From Bacillus sp. AFS015802 (GTDB taxonomy: Bacteria > Bacillota > Bacilli > Bacillales > Bacillaceae_B): 64,000 bases of DNA. The stretch lies in contig NZ_NTUP01000070.1 in assembly GCF_002561455.1 (NCBI RefSeq), forward strand, positions 76,217-140,216, given 5' to 3'. The position numbers were made by a program, and so were the translations under genes. Shown here in pieces: positions 34,620-43,864 of this stretch; positions within the stretch are counted from its first letter, which is position 1; each line of letters begins with the position of its first letter. The notes below the pieces were generated by a model. It saw only the letters and a program-made list of their open reading frames with translations. It was not told the DNA's origin and did no database searches.

Positions 34620-35378
34620 ATGGGAGAACGATTCAGAGGAAAAGTGGCAATGGTGACGGGTGGAAGCAGAGGGATCGGCAGAGCGATCGCGGGGCTCCTG
34701 GCTGAAGAAGGAGCAAAGGTGGCCATCATCGACGTGAATGAAGAGGCGTTGAATGAAGCGGGTGATGAACTTAAGCAGTATGAATTGTATACAAAAGTGG
34801 CCAATGTCGTAGAATCACAGGAAGTGGATAATGCGATGAAGGAAGTGTATGAATCTTTTGGTTCCCTTGACATTGTCGTCAATAATGCAGGCGTCATCAG
34901 GGATAATCTGCTATTTAAAATGACCGAGAATGATTGGCAGACCGTCATGGATGTACATTTGAAGGGTTCATTTAATGTAGCGAAGGCAGCACAGAAGTAT
35001 ATGGTGAAACAAAAGTATGGTCGGATCATCAATATTTCTTCCACTTCTGCACTCGGGAACCGTGGCCAGGCCAATTATGCTACAGCAAAAGCGGGTCTTC
35101 AGGGGCTTACGAAAACCCTTGCCATTGAGCTCGGACCATTTGGAATCACGACCAATGCGGTAGCACCCGGATTCATCGAAACCGAGATGACGAAAGAGAC
35201 GGCGAAACGAATAGGGATTACATTTGAGCAATTGGTAGAGGCGAGCCTGAAGGGAATCCCTGTGGGAAGAAGCGGACTGCCTGAAGATATTGCGAACGCA
35301 GTGGCCTTTTTTGCAGATGAAAAGTCTTCATTCGTCAATGGACAGGTCCTTTATGTAGCAGGAGGGCCGAAAGACTAA
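34620..35378 (+). CDS. SDR family oxidoreductase, FabG-like
   Basis: The 252-residue protein is the most FabG-like of the three SDRs: VTGGSRGIGRAIAG, NNAGVIRDNLLFKMTENDW, INISSTSALGNRGQANYATAKAGL with the Tyr/Lys pair, and VNGQVLYVAGGPKD. It probably acts as a 3-hydroxyacyl-CoA dehydrogenase in this catabolic setting, although a 3-oxoacyl-ACP reductase cannot be excluded. AAGGAGG lies before ATG. Confidence 0.88.
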   Translation: MGERFRGKVAMVTGGSRGIGRAIAGLLAEEGAKVAIIDVNEEALNEAGDELKQYELYTKVANVVESQEVDNAMKEVYESFGSLDIVVNNAGVIRDNLLFKMTENDWQTVMDVHLKGSFNVAKAAQKYMVKQKYGRIINISSTSALGNRGQANYATAKAGLQGLTKTLAIELGPFGITTNAVAPGFIETEMTKETAKRIGITFEQLVEASLKGIPVGRSGLPEDIANAVAFFADEKSSFVNGQVLYVAGGPKD

Positions 35379-35392
35379 AAGGGGTGAAAGAT

Positions 35393-35842
35393 ATGTTTCA
35401 GTCATTTATCGGAAAACGTTCGGCTCCCGTTGAGAACTGTGTGGAAAGAGGTGCCGTTCGTAAGTTTGCAGAAGCCATTGGTGACCCCCATCCCATCTAT
35501 ATGGATAAAGATGCCGGGAAGCGCTCGAGATTTGGTGGAAACATCGCTCCTCCCACTTTTCCAAGAGTGTTGGAGTACGGTACAATCGAAGGCTTTCATT
35601 TACCAAACGTGGGATTGATTCACGGTGAACAGTCGTTTCAGTATGAAAGGCCTTTGAGTGTTGGTGAAACCATCCACTGTTACACGGAAATTAAAGATTA
35701 TTATGAGCGAAACGGTTCAGGAGGGACACTGGGGTTCCTTGTTATAGAAGATGTGGGTGAAGATGTCGAGGGCAAAAGGATTTTCACTTCCGAAGCCATT
35801 GTCATTATTACAGAAGCTGTTAGAAAGAGGTTGAGTAAATGA
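35393..35842 (+). CDS. MaoC-like dehydratase, N-terminal (FAS1-DH-type) subunit
   Basis: The 149-residue hotdog protein has the pattern of the non-catalytic or partner subunit of two-gene MaoC hydratases: YERGAVRKFAEAIGDP-like start, then IAPPTFPRVL and GLIHGEQSFQYERPLSVGETI. AAAAGGGG supports ATG 35393. It overlaps the second MaoC gene by 4 nt, and the two probably form a heteromeric 2-enoyl-CoA hydratase. Confidence 0.85.
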   Translation: MFQSFIGKRSAPVENCVERGAVRKFAEAIGDPHPIYMDKDAGKRSRFGGNIAPPTFPRVLEYGTIEGFHLPNVGLIHGEQSFQYERPLSVGETIHCYTEIKDYYERNGSGGTLGFLVIEDVGEDVEGKRIFTSEAIVIITEAVRKRLSK

Positions 35843-36249
35843 CAACAACACTACGGTCACTTCATGCAGGAGTTTCACTTCCTCCTGTCGAGTTAGACCC
35901 GGTATCGAGGATCGACTTGATCAAATATGCCGGGGCATCGGGGGATTATAATCCTATTCACACGATCGATGATGAAGCACAGAAGTTGGGTCTGCCAGGA
36001 ATCATCGCCCACGGTATGTGGACGATGGGCAATGTATCAAAACTGTTCAGTCCCCATTATGCAGAAGGTTTTATCAAGGATTACTCCGTACGGTTTAAAG
36101 GGATGGTCATGTTGAATGATGTGATTACCTTACGGGCAGAAATGCTGGATAAACAGGATAACCTTCTTCATTTTAATATCACTGCAGTCAATCAGATTGA
36201 AAAAAATGTGATAGTGGGGAAAGTCGTTTTTGAGCTAATGGATCATTGA
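35839..36249 (+). CDS. MaoC-like enoyl-CoA hydratase, catalytic subunit
   Basis: The 136-residue hotdog protein has the hydratase-2 motif YAGASGDYNPIHTIDDEA with catalytic Asp and His, then GLPGIIAHGMWTMG. It would hydrate trans-2-enoyl-CoA to the (R)-3-hydroxyacyl-CoA, matching the SDR dehydrogenases of the cluster. It is the last gene of the cluster; no convincing terminator follows. Confidence 0.88.
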   Translation: MTTTLRSLHAGVSLPPVELDPVSRIDLIKYAGASGDYNPIHTIDDEAQKLGLPGIIAHGMWTMGNVSKLFSPHYAEGFIKDYSVRFKGMVMLNDVITLRAEMLDKQDNLLHFNITAVNQIEKNVIVGKVVFELMDH

Positions 36250-36387
36250 GGAAATAGTCAGCTGTGAACGAAATCGTGCTTTCTCAAAATAGTGTTTTAA
36301 ATCCAATTTCCATCGAATAAACATAAAGAGATCGGACGTTGAAAGAAAAATAAGTCAAAAGACATAAATCCGATCGAAAAAGTCGGG

Positions 36388-36415
36388 TTGACTTCTTTCG
36401 GGAATGTGATATTAT
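36388..36415 (+). promoter_or_regulatory. Sigma-A promoter before the SAM riboswitch
   Basis: TTGACT (36388-36393), a 16-nt spacer and TATTAT (36410-36415) with an extended TGA before it. The aptamer begins 23 nt further on. Confidence 0.7.
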
Positions 36416-36437
36416 TTAGAATATTAAAATTAATAAC

Positions 36438-36542
36438 TCTTATCCAGAGTGGTGGAGGGATCTGGCCCTGTGAAGCCCAGCAACCTACGTATTGTAAGGT
36501 GCTAATTCCAGCAAAATGTTTATCCATTTTGGAAGATAAGGT
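36438..36542 (+). ncRNA. SAM-I riboswitch (S box) aptamer
   Basis: Conserved S-box blocks appear in order: CTTATCCAGAG, GGTGGAGGGATCTGGCCC, TGAAGCCCAGCAACC, AAGGTGCTAATTCCAGCAAA and the closing GATAAGG. It controls yezD and probably the sulfate assimilation genes, as the S box does for cysH in B. subtilis. Confidence 0.97.
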
Positions 36543-36553
36543 ATCCTTACCTG

Positions 36554-36590
36554 AACAACTTTCCAAAATGGAAGGTTGTTTTTTCTTTTT
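36554..36590 (+). terminator. SAM riboswitch terminator
   Basis: AACAACTTTCC pairs with GGAAGGTTGTT and is followed by a long T-rich tail. It ends 37 nt before yezD. Confidence 0.92.
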
Positions 36591-36626
36591 GAATGAACTG
36601 GATAAGACGAAAATTGGGGGAATCGT

Positions 36627-36782
36627 GTGACAAGAGAAAAAGGTCAACAGGCACAGTTTGAGGCAGTGGCAGAGAAAATCCAGTCCATGCTTGAATCCAT
36701 GAATTATGGTTCGATCACCATTGTCGTTCAAGACGGCAAAGTCATTCAATTAGAGAAAAATGAAAAAGTACGAATCAAATAA
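36627..36782 (+). CDS. yezD: YezD family small protein (DUF2292)
   Basis: This 51-residue protein (MTREKGQQAQFEAVAEKI at the start, then SMNYGSITIVVQDGKVIQLE) fits the YezD/DUF2292 family. That family is found next to sulfur genes under S-box control in many Firmicutes. The start is GTG 36627 with GGGGG 6 nt upstream. Function is unknown; the fold looks like one helix and a beta hairpin. It lies between the SAM riboswitch terminator and a second terminator ahead of cysH. Confidence 0.8.
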   Translation: MTREKGQQAQFEAVAEKIQSMLESMNYGSITIVVQDGKVIQLEKNEKVRIK

Positions 36783-36798
36783 GCTGACTAGACAAACT

Positions 36799-36856
36799 AG
36801 AGGCGCGTAGCAAAAATATAGGGATTCCCTGTATTTTCTGTTACCGCCTCTTTTTC
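36799..36856 (+). terminator. Long terminator/attenuator between yezD and cysH
   Basis: The outer stem AGAGGCG/CGCCTCT (36799-36805 with 36845-36851) encloses an inner stem AAAATATAGGGA/TCCCTGTATTTT, with small bulges between. TTTTTCTTT follows. The cysH ribosome binding site begins only about 19 nt later, leaving no room for a promoter. cysH must be expressed by read-through or by regulated antitermination here. Confidence 0.8.
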
Positions 36857-36887
36857 TTTGGATAAGCATCAGGGAAAGGAGTGTCCT

Positions 36888-37598
36888 ATGTTAACGTATC
36901 GGACTTGGAAAAAGCCAACCTTGGACTTTGAAGTGGATCCGGTCTACAAAGGGGCGTTGAACGTTCTGAAATGGACATATGATCATTATGGTGAAAGTGT
37001 GGTATATGCGTGCAGTTTCGGGATTGAAGGCATTGTGCTCATCGATCTCATATCCAAGGTACAGCCGCAGGCGACCATCGTGTTCCTTGATACAGGGGTT
37101 CATTTCAAAGAAACGTATGAAATCATTGAGAAAGTGAAGGAGACTTATCCAGGGTTGACCATCCATATGAAAAAGCCTGTACTGACCCTTGAGGAGCAGG
37201 CTGAAGCCTATGGGGATAAATTATGGGAAACCAACCCGAACCAATGCTGTCAAATACGTAAGCTGGATCCGCTTAAAGAAACATTATCGGAGGGAAATGC
37301 CTGGATATCTGGATTAAGGAGAGAACAATCCCCTACAAGGCAACACATTGAATTCATTAATAAAGATGAAAAATTTCAATCTGTCAAGATATGTCCGTTG
37401 ATTCACTGGACCTGGAAGGAGATTTGGCGATACGTCCATAAACATAATCTATCATATAACACCCTTCACGATCAGGGTTATCCGAGTATAGGCTGTTTCC
37501 ATTGTACCTCACCGTCCCTCGACATCAATGATCTCCGCTCCGGAAGATGGAAAGGAAAAGGGAAGACAGAATGCGGCCTGCATGGGGACGGGGGATAA
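36888..37598 (+). CDS. cysH: Phosphoadenylyl/adenylyl-sulfate reductase CysH
   Basis: The 236-residue enzyme reduces APS or PAPS to sulfite. It has the [4Fe-4S] cysteines (NQCCQIRK and GCFHCT), as in Bacillus enzymes that accept both substrates, and the catalytic C-terminal [19 protein letters not shown] is the PP-loop-type nucleotide motif. AAAGGAG 6 nt upstream supports ATG 36888; the longer frame begins inside the leader. The presence of cysC downstream allows either substrate. Confidence 0.94.
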   Translation: MLTYRTWKKPTLDFEVDPVYKGALNVLKWTYDHYGESVVYACSFGIEGIVLIDLISKVQPQATIVFLDTGVHFKETYEIIEKVKETYPGLTIHMKKPVLTLEEQAEAYGDKLWETNPNQCCQIRKLDPLKETLSEGNAWISGLRREQSPTRQHIEFINKDEKFQSVKICPLIHWTWKEIWRYVHKHNLSYNTLHDQGYPSIGCFHCTSPSLDINDLRSGRWKGKGKTECGLHGDGG

Positions 37599-37601
37599 GC
37601 T

Positions 37602-38666
37602 TTGCTTGAAATCTCTGCCCTTATCATCAGCTTGTTCTTCGCCATGAACATTGGTGCCAGTGGAGCGGCAGCATCAATGGGGGTTGCATACGGAGCGGGA
37701 GCGATCAGGAATATCAGGACTGCATTGTGGATTTGTGCTGCAGGTGTTTTGAGCGGTGCGGTTCTCGGTGGTGGAGAAGTTGTCAAGACAATCAGTTCAG
37801 GGATCATCCCGCAAAATCTTTTGTCGATCAAAATTGTACTCATTATTTTGTTATCTGCAACGATTTCACTATTTCTGGCGAATGTGATCGGGATTCCGCT
37901 GTCTACGAGTGAGGTCACGGTAGGAGCCGTGGTAGGAGTCGGGGTAGCCTATCAGGTTCTGTATGTAAAATCACTTATTACGATCATGTCTTTCTGGGTT
38001 ATCGTCCCTGTCATCGCCTTTTTCGTGACCTGCCTTGCCGGATTAGGTTTGGTCCAGCTTGAAAAGCGGGGGTTTCATTTTGATAAACAGTGGCTTGCTT
38101 ATCTGTTGATCATCGCTGGATTCTTTGAAGCTTTCTCAGCAGGGATGAATAATGTTGCCAATGCCGTTGGTCCTTTGGTCGGGGCAGGGCTGATATCACC
38201 TTCGCGTGGAATCTTGATTGGTGGTGCATTTGTTGCACTCGGAGCTGTTTTACTGGGAAAGAAAGTAGTCGAAACAAACGGCAAGAAAATTACGCAATAC
38301 TCAAAGGCAGAAGGAATTGTCATTTCCTCAACAGGAGCCTTCCTCGTCATCTTGAGCTCTCTGTATGGATTGCCGATCCCTCTGACACAGGTTACGTCCT
38401 CATCCATCATTGGTTTGGGTGTAGCTAAAAACGGCAAGCACATGCTGCAAAAGAAAATCGTCAAAAAAATCGTCAAAATCTGGGTGGTCTCCCCATTGAT
38501 TTCACTCAGTATTTCATACTTTTTGGTCAAACTGTTGATCGATAGTGATCTGTACTCAATTGTCGTACCGATTAGCGTCATTATTTCCACAGTAGGTGCG
38601 CTGTCCCTGATGAGGGTCATTAACGAGGAAAGACGGTCTGTCCATGAAGATGGAGGTGGAATTTGA
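37602..38666 (+). CDS. cysP: Sulfate permease CysP (PiT family)
   Basis: The 354-residue membrane protein resembles phosphate/sulfate permeases of the inorganic phosphate transporter family, with about ten transmembrane helices and the repeated GANNxANA-type motif seen as [16 protein letters not shown]. In B. subtilis CysP imports sulfate. It starts at TTG 37602, 7 nt after GGGGG at the cysH end. It overlaps nothing; sat follows 43 nt later. Confidence 0.92.
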   Translation: MLEISALIISLFFAMNIGASGAAASMGVAYGAGAIRNIRTALWICAAGVLSGAVLGGGEVVKTISSGIIPQNLLSIKIVLIILLSATISLFLANVIGIPLSTSEVTVGAVVGVGVAYQVLYVKSLITIMSFWVIVPVIAFFVTCLAGLGLVQLEKRGFHFDKQWLAYLLIIAGFFEAFSAGMNNVANAVGPLVGAGLISPSRGILIGGAFVALGAVLLGKKVVETNGKKITQYSKAEGIVISSTGAFLVILSSLYGLPIPLTQVTSSSIIGLGVAKNGKHMLQKKIVKKIVKIWVVSPLISLSISYFLVKLLIDSDLYSIVVPISVIISTVGALSLMRVINEERRSVHEDGGGI

Positions 38667-38709
38667 TTTTAATTCCGATTATTTAAATATGTTAAGGAGG
38701 ATATTTTAC

Positions 38710-39846
38710 ATGAGTTTACAGCCACACGGAGGAGTGCTTATTCAATCTTACTTGCCTCAAGAATCCTATGAGGATATTCAGCAGGAAATACCATTGGACG
38801 AAATCGCATTGAGTGATCTGGAACTGATTGCAATCGGTGCTTACAGTCCCTTAGAAGGATTCTTGACCAAAAGGGATTATCAGACCGTGGTGGAATCATT
38901 ACGGCTTGAGAGCGGATGTGTATGGAGCATTCCCATCACTCTGCCCATCGACAGGGAGCAGGCTGGTTTTGTGCAGATAGGGAAAAGGAGCCGGCTTGTC
39001 TATGAAGGAGAAACATACGGGATTATCGATGTGGAGGATATCTACGAACCTGACAAATATAAAGAAGCCCTTCTTGTCTATGGAACGACGGACGGGGAAC
39101 ATCCCGGAGTAAAGAAACTATTCGATCGTGGTGATGTGTATGTCGGAGGCAGGATTACACTTGTGAAAAGGCTCTCCAAGCCTTTCAGGGAGTATACATT
39201 CGATCCGGTTGAAACACGTAAAAGGTTCAAAGACAAGGGATGGAGAACGATTGTCGGGTTCCAGACCAGAAACCCCGTTCACAGGGCACATGAATACATT
39301 CAGAAAACGGCTTTGGAAACGGTGGATGCCCTATTTTTAAATCCGCTGGTGGGTGAAACGAAAGCGGATGACATTTCAGCGGAAATACGGATGAAGAGCT
39401 ATGATGTTCTTCTTAGGAACTATTACCCGAAGGACCGTGTATTTCTAGGCGTCTTTCCTGCAGCTATGAGATATGCAGGGCCAAGGGAAGCGATCTTTCA
39501 TGCGTTGGTCCGGAAAAACTATGGCTGTACACATTTCATTGTCGGGCGGGATCATGCTGGTGTCGGTGATTATTACGGAACCTATGATGCACAAAAAATC
39601 TTTGATCAGTTTACGGAAGAAGAAATCGGGATCACTCCCCTTCGCTTCGAACATAGCTTCTACTGCAACAAATGCGAAGGGATGGCAACGACGAAGACCT
39701 GCCCTCACGGGAAAGAGCATCATGTCATCCTTTCAGGAACCAAAGTGAGAGGAATGCTTAGGAACGGTGAGGTCCCTCCATCCACTTTCAGTCGTCCAGA
39801 AGTAATTGAAGTATTGATCAGTGGTCTGAAACAAGAATCCAAATAA
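38710..39846 (+). CDS. sat: Sulfate adenylyltransferase Sat
   Basis: The 378-residue single-chain ATP sulfurylase makes APS from sulfate and ATP. Signatures are [25 protein letters not shown] (the QxRN and HxxH motifs) and [16 protein letters not shown] cysteine-rich stretch [16 protein letters not shown] follows near residue 315-335. AAGGAGG 9 nt before ATG 38710 shows that the longer frame upstream is not used. Confidence 0.95.
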   Translation: MSLQPHGGVLIQSYLPQESYEDIQQEIPLDEIALSDLELIAIGAYSPLEGFLTKRDYQTVVESLRLESGCVWSIPITLPIDREQAGFVQIGKRSRLVYEGETYGIIDVEDIYEPDKYKEALLVYGTTDGEHPGVKKLFDRGDVYVGGRITLVKRLSKPFREYTFDPVETRKRFKDKGWRTIVGFQTRNPVHRAHEYIQKTALETVDALFLNPLVGETKADDISAEIRMKSYDVLLRNYYPKDRVFLGVFPAAMRYAGPREAIFHALVRKNYGCTHFIVGRDHAGVGDYYGTYDAQKIFDQFTEEEIGITPLRFEHSFYCNKCEGMATTKTCPHGKEHHVILSGTKVRGMLRNGEVPPSTFSRPEVIEVLISGLKQESK

Positions 39847-39867
39847 CCGGACGGGGAGGAAGATAGA

Positions 39868-40470
39868 TTGAGTGGTAAACAAGAGAACATCGTATGGCAT
39901 CAGTCGACAATCACAAAAAAGGAAAGAAGGGATAAAAATGGTCATCAAAGTTTCATTCTCTGGTTCACAGGATTATCTGCTTCAGGTAAATCGACAGTAG
40001 CGAATGCATTGGCTGCCTCCCTTTTTAATCAGGGAAAGCAGGTGTACGTTCTGGATGGAGATAACGTCCGCCATGGATTGAACCAGGATTTGGGCTTTAA
40101 CGAGGACGACCGTAAAGAAAACATCAGACGGATAGGGGAAGTGTCGAAACTCTTCATTGATAGTGGTCAAATCGTGCTCACCGCGTTTATTTCACCTTAC
40201 AGAAAAGATCGGGACCTTGTGAGAAGCCTGGTCGGACCTGAAGAATTTCTGGAAGTATACGTACACTGTTCCCTGGAGGAATGTGAAAAGCGGGACCCAA
40301 AAGGGCTGTATAAAAAAGCCCGCAAACAAGAAATCACCCATTTCACGGGAATCAGTGCTCCGTATGAAGAACCGGAAAATCCGGAAATCGTCCTGGATAC
40401 AGAGAAGAACTCAATTGAACAATGTGTAGAAATTCTTTTGACGGAATTAAAGCAAAAACAATTGATATAA
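39868..40470 (+). CDS. cysC: Adenylyl-sulfate kinase CysC
   Basis: The 200-residue kinase phosphorylates APS to PAPS. P-loop [15 protein letters not shown] at about 33, [31 protein letters not shown] and [11 protein letters not shown] are all typical. The start is TTG 39868, preceded by GGGGAGGAAG. The operon thus encodes the whole path from external sulfate to PAPS. Confidence 0.95.
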   Translation: MSGKQENIVWHQSTITKKERRDKNGHQSFILWFTGLSASGKSTVANALAASLFNQGKQVYVLDGDNVRHGLNQDLGFNEDDRKENIRRIGEVSKLFIDSGQIVLTAFISPYRKDRDLVRSLVGPEEFLEVYVHCSLEECEKRDPKGLYKKARKQEITHFTGISAPYEEPENPEIVLDTEKNSIEQCVEILLTELKQKQLI

Positions 40471-40482
40471 GGAGAGGAAATC

Positions 40483-42093
40483 ATGGCATATAAGAAATCA
40501 TGGGAGTCAAATGAAAAATTGAACAAAACGGAACAATGGAAGCTGGAAAAAGACGGATTGAAGATATTCGATGATATTCCGTATTATGCAGAAAACGGAT
40601 TCTCATCCATCCCGAAAGAAGAATGGGATAAATTCAAATGGGCAGGACTTTACCTTCAAAGACCAAAGGAAGACGGGTATTTCATGATGAGGGTCAATGT
40701 CCCTTCCGGCATATTATCGTACGATCAGGCAAGGGAGCTTGCTTCCATCTGTAAGGAATACGGCAGGGATGTGTATGATATCACTACCCGCCAGGCGATC
40801 CAGTTCCACTGGCTGAAAATCGAGCAAATCCCGGATATTTTCAAGCGATTGGAGAAAGTCGGATTATCTTCTGCTGGGGCATGCGGGGATATTACTCGTA
40901 ATATCGTCGGAAATCCACTGGCTGGAATCGACCCTGATGAATTATTCGATACACGCAGCGTTGTGAAGGAAGTATATGATTTCTTCCAGCATAATGAAGA
41001 TTTTTCAAACCTTCCAAGAAAGTATAAAGTCGCAATCTCTGCAAATATCAATAATGCATCAAATGCTGAAATCAACTGTGTTTCTTTTGTTCCTGCTAGA
41101 AAAAAGGTTGACGGTAAGGAAGTGGCCGGATTTCATGTGAAAGTCGGGGGAGGGTTGTCAGCAAGACCATTCCTTGCAGAGGAACTGGATGTATTCGTCC
41201 TCCCTCATCAAGTGAAAGATGTGACGGTTGCCCTTACGACCATTTTCCGAGATTACGGTTATCGGGAGAAACGCCATTTGGCACGGTTGAAATTCCTGAT
41301 GGCCGACTGGGGGCCGGAGAAATTCAAGGAGAAGTTACTGGAGTATGTAGAACTCCTCCCGGCAGGGACCGATGCAGTGAAAGGATGGAACGCGGGGTAC
41401 TTCTACGGGGTCCATCCCCAGAAACAGGAAGGGCTTAATTACGTTGGGCTGAATGTTCCGGTCGGCAGGCTGAACTCGGATGAAGTGTTTGAACTTGCCA
41501 GGATCTCAAAGAAATACGGAAATGGTGAACTCAGAAACTGTAATTCTCAGAATCTCATCATTCCGAATATACCAGATGAGCATGTGGATGCTCTGCTTTC
41601 CGAGAAGATTTTTGATCGAATTTCAACGAGTCCACTGTCCTTTATCGGTTATTCCGTATCATGCACAGGGATTGAATACTGCAATCTCGCCCTGGTAGAG
41701 ACGAAGGAGCGGATGCGACTAATCGCAAACGAGCTCGATCGGGAATTGACCTTGGATGTACCGGTCAGGATCCATATGGTTGGATGCCCGAACTCATGCG
41801 GACAGCGACAGATTGCAGATATCGGACTGCAGGGTATCAAAATGAGAACCAAAGACAAAAAAATGATCGAAGCTTTTGAAATCTATGTAGGCGGGACCTT
41901 GCAAGACGGCGGGAAACTGAATGAAAAGTTGAAGGGAAAAGTGGAAGCCTCCAATCTGACAGAAGTTGTGAAGCAATTATTGATCCATTTTAAACAAACG
42001 AAAGAACAGGGAGAAACCTTTTTTGACTACATCAACCGGGTCGGGACATCTCCCCTTCAGGAATCGTTGGACCAACTGCTTCAAGAAGCATAA
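40483..42093 (+). CDS. Ferredoxin-type nitrite/sulfite reductase (siroheme, Fe-S)
   Basis: The 536-residue enzyme has two ferredoxin-like half repeats and the siroheme/[4Fe-4S] cysteines in VSCTGIEYCNLA and GCPNSCGQRQIADIG. The operon makes sulfite and siroheme, so reduction of sulfite to sulfide is the expected reaction. It would use ferredoxin or a similar donor, unlike the NADPH-dependent CysJI of B. subtilis. AGGAGAGG lies before the ATG. Confidence 0.92.
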   Translation: MAYKKSWESNEKLNKTEQWKLEKDGLKIFDDIPYYAENGFSSIPKEEWDKFKWAGLYLQRPKEDGYFMMRVNVPSGILSYDQARELASICKEYGRDVYDITTRQAIQFHWLKIEQIPDIFKRLEKVGLSSAGACGDITRNIVGNPLAGIDPDELFDTRSVVKEVYDFFQHNEDFSNLPRKYKVAISANINNASNAEINCVSFVPARKKVDGKEVAGFHVKVGGGLSARPFLAEELDVFVLPHQVKDVTVALTTIFRDYGYREKRHLARLKFLMADWGPEKFKEKLLEYVELLPAGTDAVKGWNAGYFYGVHPQKQEGLNYVGLNVPVGRLNSDEVFELARISKKYGNGELRNCNSQNLIIPNIPDEHVDALLSEKIFDRISTSPLSFIGYSVSCTGIEYCNLALVETKERMRLIANELDRELTLDVPVRIHMVGCPNSCGQRQIADIGLQGIKMRTKDKKMIEAFEIYVGGTLQDGGKLNEKLKGKVEASNLTEVVKQLLIHFKQTKEQGETFFDYINRVGTSPLQESLDQLLQEA

Positions 42094-42107
42094 GGAGGAA
42101 AAGATAG

Positions 42108-42332
42108 ATGAATTTGTATCGATTTGAAGTCACGGCACGTGATTTTGTGACAATCGTCGTAGTAGCGGCTGAATCAGATGAAAAAGCCTTTGACCTGGTG
42201 GAGATAGAACTTGAGAAGTACTTTTTGAAAAAGCCGGATGTCGTGGATATTTCTCTATATGAGAAGCGGAGGATCCGGGGAAATGGTGCAGGGTTCGTTC
42301 TGCATGAACAGGAAACAATCATCAAATCATAA
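42108..42332 (+). CDS. DUF3906-like small protein
   Basis: The 74-residue protein begins MNLYRFEVTARDFVTIVVVA and looks like a small ferredoxin-like alpha/beta fold. I assign it to DUF3906 from the family pattern. In related Bacilli such a gene sits between the sulfite reductase and sumT, as here. Function is unknown; a helper of the reductase or of siroheme delivery is only inference. AAGGAGG precedes it, and 11 nt separate it from sumT. Confidence 0.7.
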   Translation: MNLYRFEVTARDFVTIVVVAAESDEKAFDLVEIELEKYFLKKPDVVDISLYEKRRIRGNGAGFVLHEQETIIKS

Positions 42333-42343
42333 GGAGGAAGACA

Positions 42344-43108
42344 ATGGGGAAGGTATATTTAGTGGGAGCGGGTCCGGGCGATCCGGAACTGATAACGGTG
42401 AAAGCATTAAAATCCATACAAAAAGCAGACGTCATCCTGTATGACCGATTGGTGAATAAAGAACTTCTCTCATACGCCAAGAAGGGGGCGGACTTGATCT
42501 ACTGTGGAAAACTGCCAAACTACCATACGATGAAACAGGAAACGATCAATCACTTCCTGGTCCGCTATGCCTCCAGCGGGAAAGTGGTGGTGAGATTGAA
42601 GGGAGGGGACCCATTTGTTTTTGGAAGGGGAGGAGAAGAAGCGGAAGCGTGTGCGGTAAAAGGGATCCCATTTGAAATCGTCCCTGGCATTACGTCAGGA
42701 ATCGCCGCAGCTGCCTATGCAGGGATTCCCGTCACTCACCGGGATGCCAGTTCAAGTGTTGCCTTTGTGACGGGCCATAAACAAAACAATCAACTGGAAG
42801 ATGAGAAATGGGAAGGTTTATCGAAAGGAATCGATACTCTTGCGATTTATATGGGTGTCAGTAACCTTCCTTATATTAAAGAAAAGCTCATCAAATACGG
42901 AAAATCCAAAGAAACCCCTGTGGCACTGGTTCACTGGGGAACAACAGACGTGCAGAAGACCGTCACAGGGACGCTGGACACGATCGTCGATATCGTCAAG
43001 AACGAAAAAATTGAAAATCCAAGCATGATCATCGTTGGAGAAGTAGTACGGTATCGGGAGAAGATTCAATGGTTCGAACAGAAAATGCTCATGAGCGAGG
43101 CTTTATAG
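42344..43108 (+). CDS. sumT: Uroporphyrinogen-III C-methyltransferase SumT (YlnD)
   Basis: The 254-residue SAM-dependent methylase converts uroporphyrinogen III to precorrin-2. It has VGAGPGDPELITVKAL, DVILYDRLV, GGDPFVFGRGGEEAEA, VPGITSGIAAAAYAGIPVTHR and VVGEVV. It is the first step of siroheme synthesis. The stop codon is directly followed by the sirB ATG. Confidence 0.95.
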   Translation: MGKVYLVGAGPGDPELITVKALKSIQKADVILYDRLVNKELLSYAKKGADLIYCGKLPNYHTMKQETINHFLVRYASSGKVVVRLKGGDPFVFGRGGEEAEACAVKGIPFEIVPGITSGIAAAAYAGIPVTHRDASSSVAFVTGHKQNNQLEDEKWEGLSKGIDTLAIYMGVSNLPYIKEKLIKYGKSKETPVALVHWGTTDVQKTVTGTLDTIVDIVKNEKIENPSMIIVGEVVRYREKIQWFEQKMLMSEAL

Positions 43109-43864
43109 ATGAAGCATGCAGTCCTGTACGTCTGTCATGGCAGCCGGGTTGAGAAAGCACGGGAAGAGGCGGTATCCTTTATCAAGCGATGCCAGAAACA
43201 TGTGAAGGCCGATATTCAGGAAATCACCTTTCTAGAGCTTGCATCCCCTTCCATAGAAGAAGGATTCACCGTTTGCGTTGAAAAAGGAGCGACGCATATA
43301 TCGGTCGTTCCCCTTCTCCTTCTGACAGCAGTCCATGCCAAAACGGATATCCCGGATGAAATTCAAAAATGCAGGGATGCCTATCCGGCTATTCATGTGA
43401 AGTACGGTCGTCCCATAGGTATTCACGATAAAATGGTCGAAAGTGTCATTAAAAAGATTGAGGAAGCCATATCGATTGATTCCTCTGCCATCGCTGTATT
43501 AATTGGAAGAGGGAGCTCTGACCCCGATGTCAGGCGAGATCTTGATTCCATTGCAGCGCTTGTTCACAGTAGAACCACGTTAAAGGCTGTGAAAACATGC
43601 TATTTAACAGCAGCTTCTCCAAGCTTTACAGAAACCTTGGAGTCTGTAAGGCATTCAGATAAAAACGTCATCTTCATCCCATATCTTTTATTTACCGGGT
43701 TACTGATGAAGGGAATTGAAAAGGAAATACAGAGAACGAATAATGAACATATCAAACTCGGGAATTATTTAGGTTATGATCCGCTTGTGGAAGAAGCGTT
43801 CCTGGACAGGGTATATGAGTCACTTTGGGCAAAAGGAGAAAACTATGCTGCCAGTCATGATTGA
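43109..43864 (+). CDS. sirB: Sirohydrochlorin ferrochelatase SirB (YlnE)
   Basis: The 251-residue protein has two CbiX-like halves, each beginning with a short strand and a small motif (YVCHGSRVEKAREE in the first, VLIGRGSSDPDVRRD in the second). The active-site His is in the CHGS motif, and VVPLLLLTAVHAKTDIP carries the second His. It inserts iron into sirohydrochlorin. Its end overlaps sirC by 20 nt. Confidence 0.92.
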   Translation: MKHAVLYVCHGSRVEKAREEAVSFIKRCQKHVKADIQEITFLELASPSIEEGFTVCVEKGATHISVVPLLLLTAVHAKTDIPDEIQKCRDAYPAIHVKYGRPIGIHDKMVESVIKKIEEAISIDSSAIAVLIGRGSSDPDVRRDLDSIAALVHSRTTLKAVKTCYLTAASPSFTETLESVRHSDKNVIFIPYLLFTGLLMKGIEKEIQRTNNEHIKLGNYLGYDPLVEEAFLDRVYESLWAKGENYAASHD

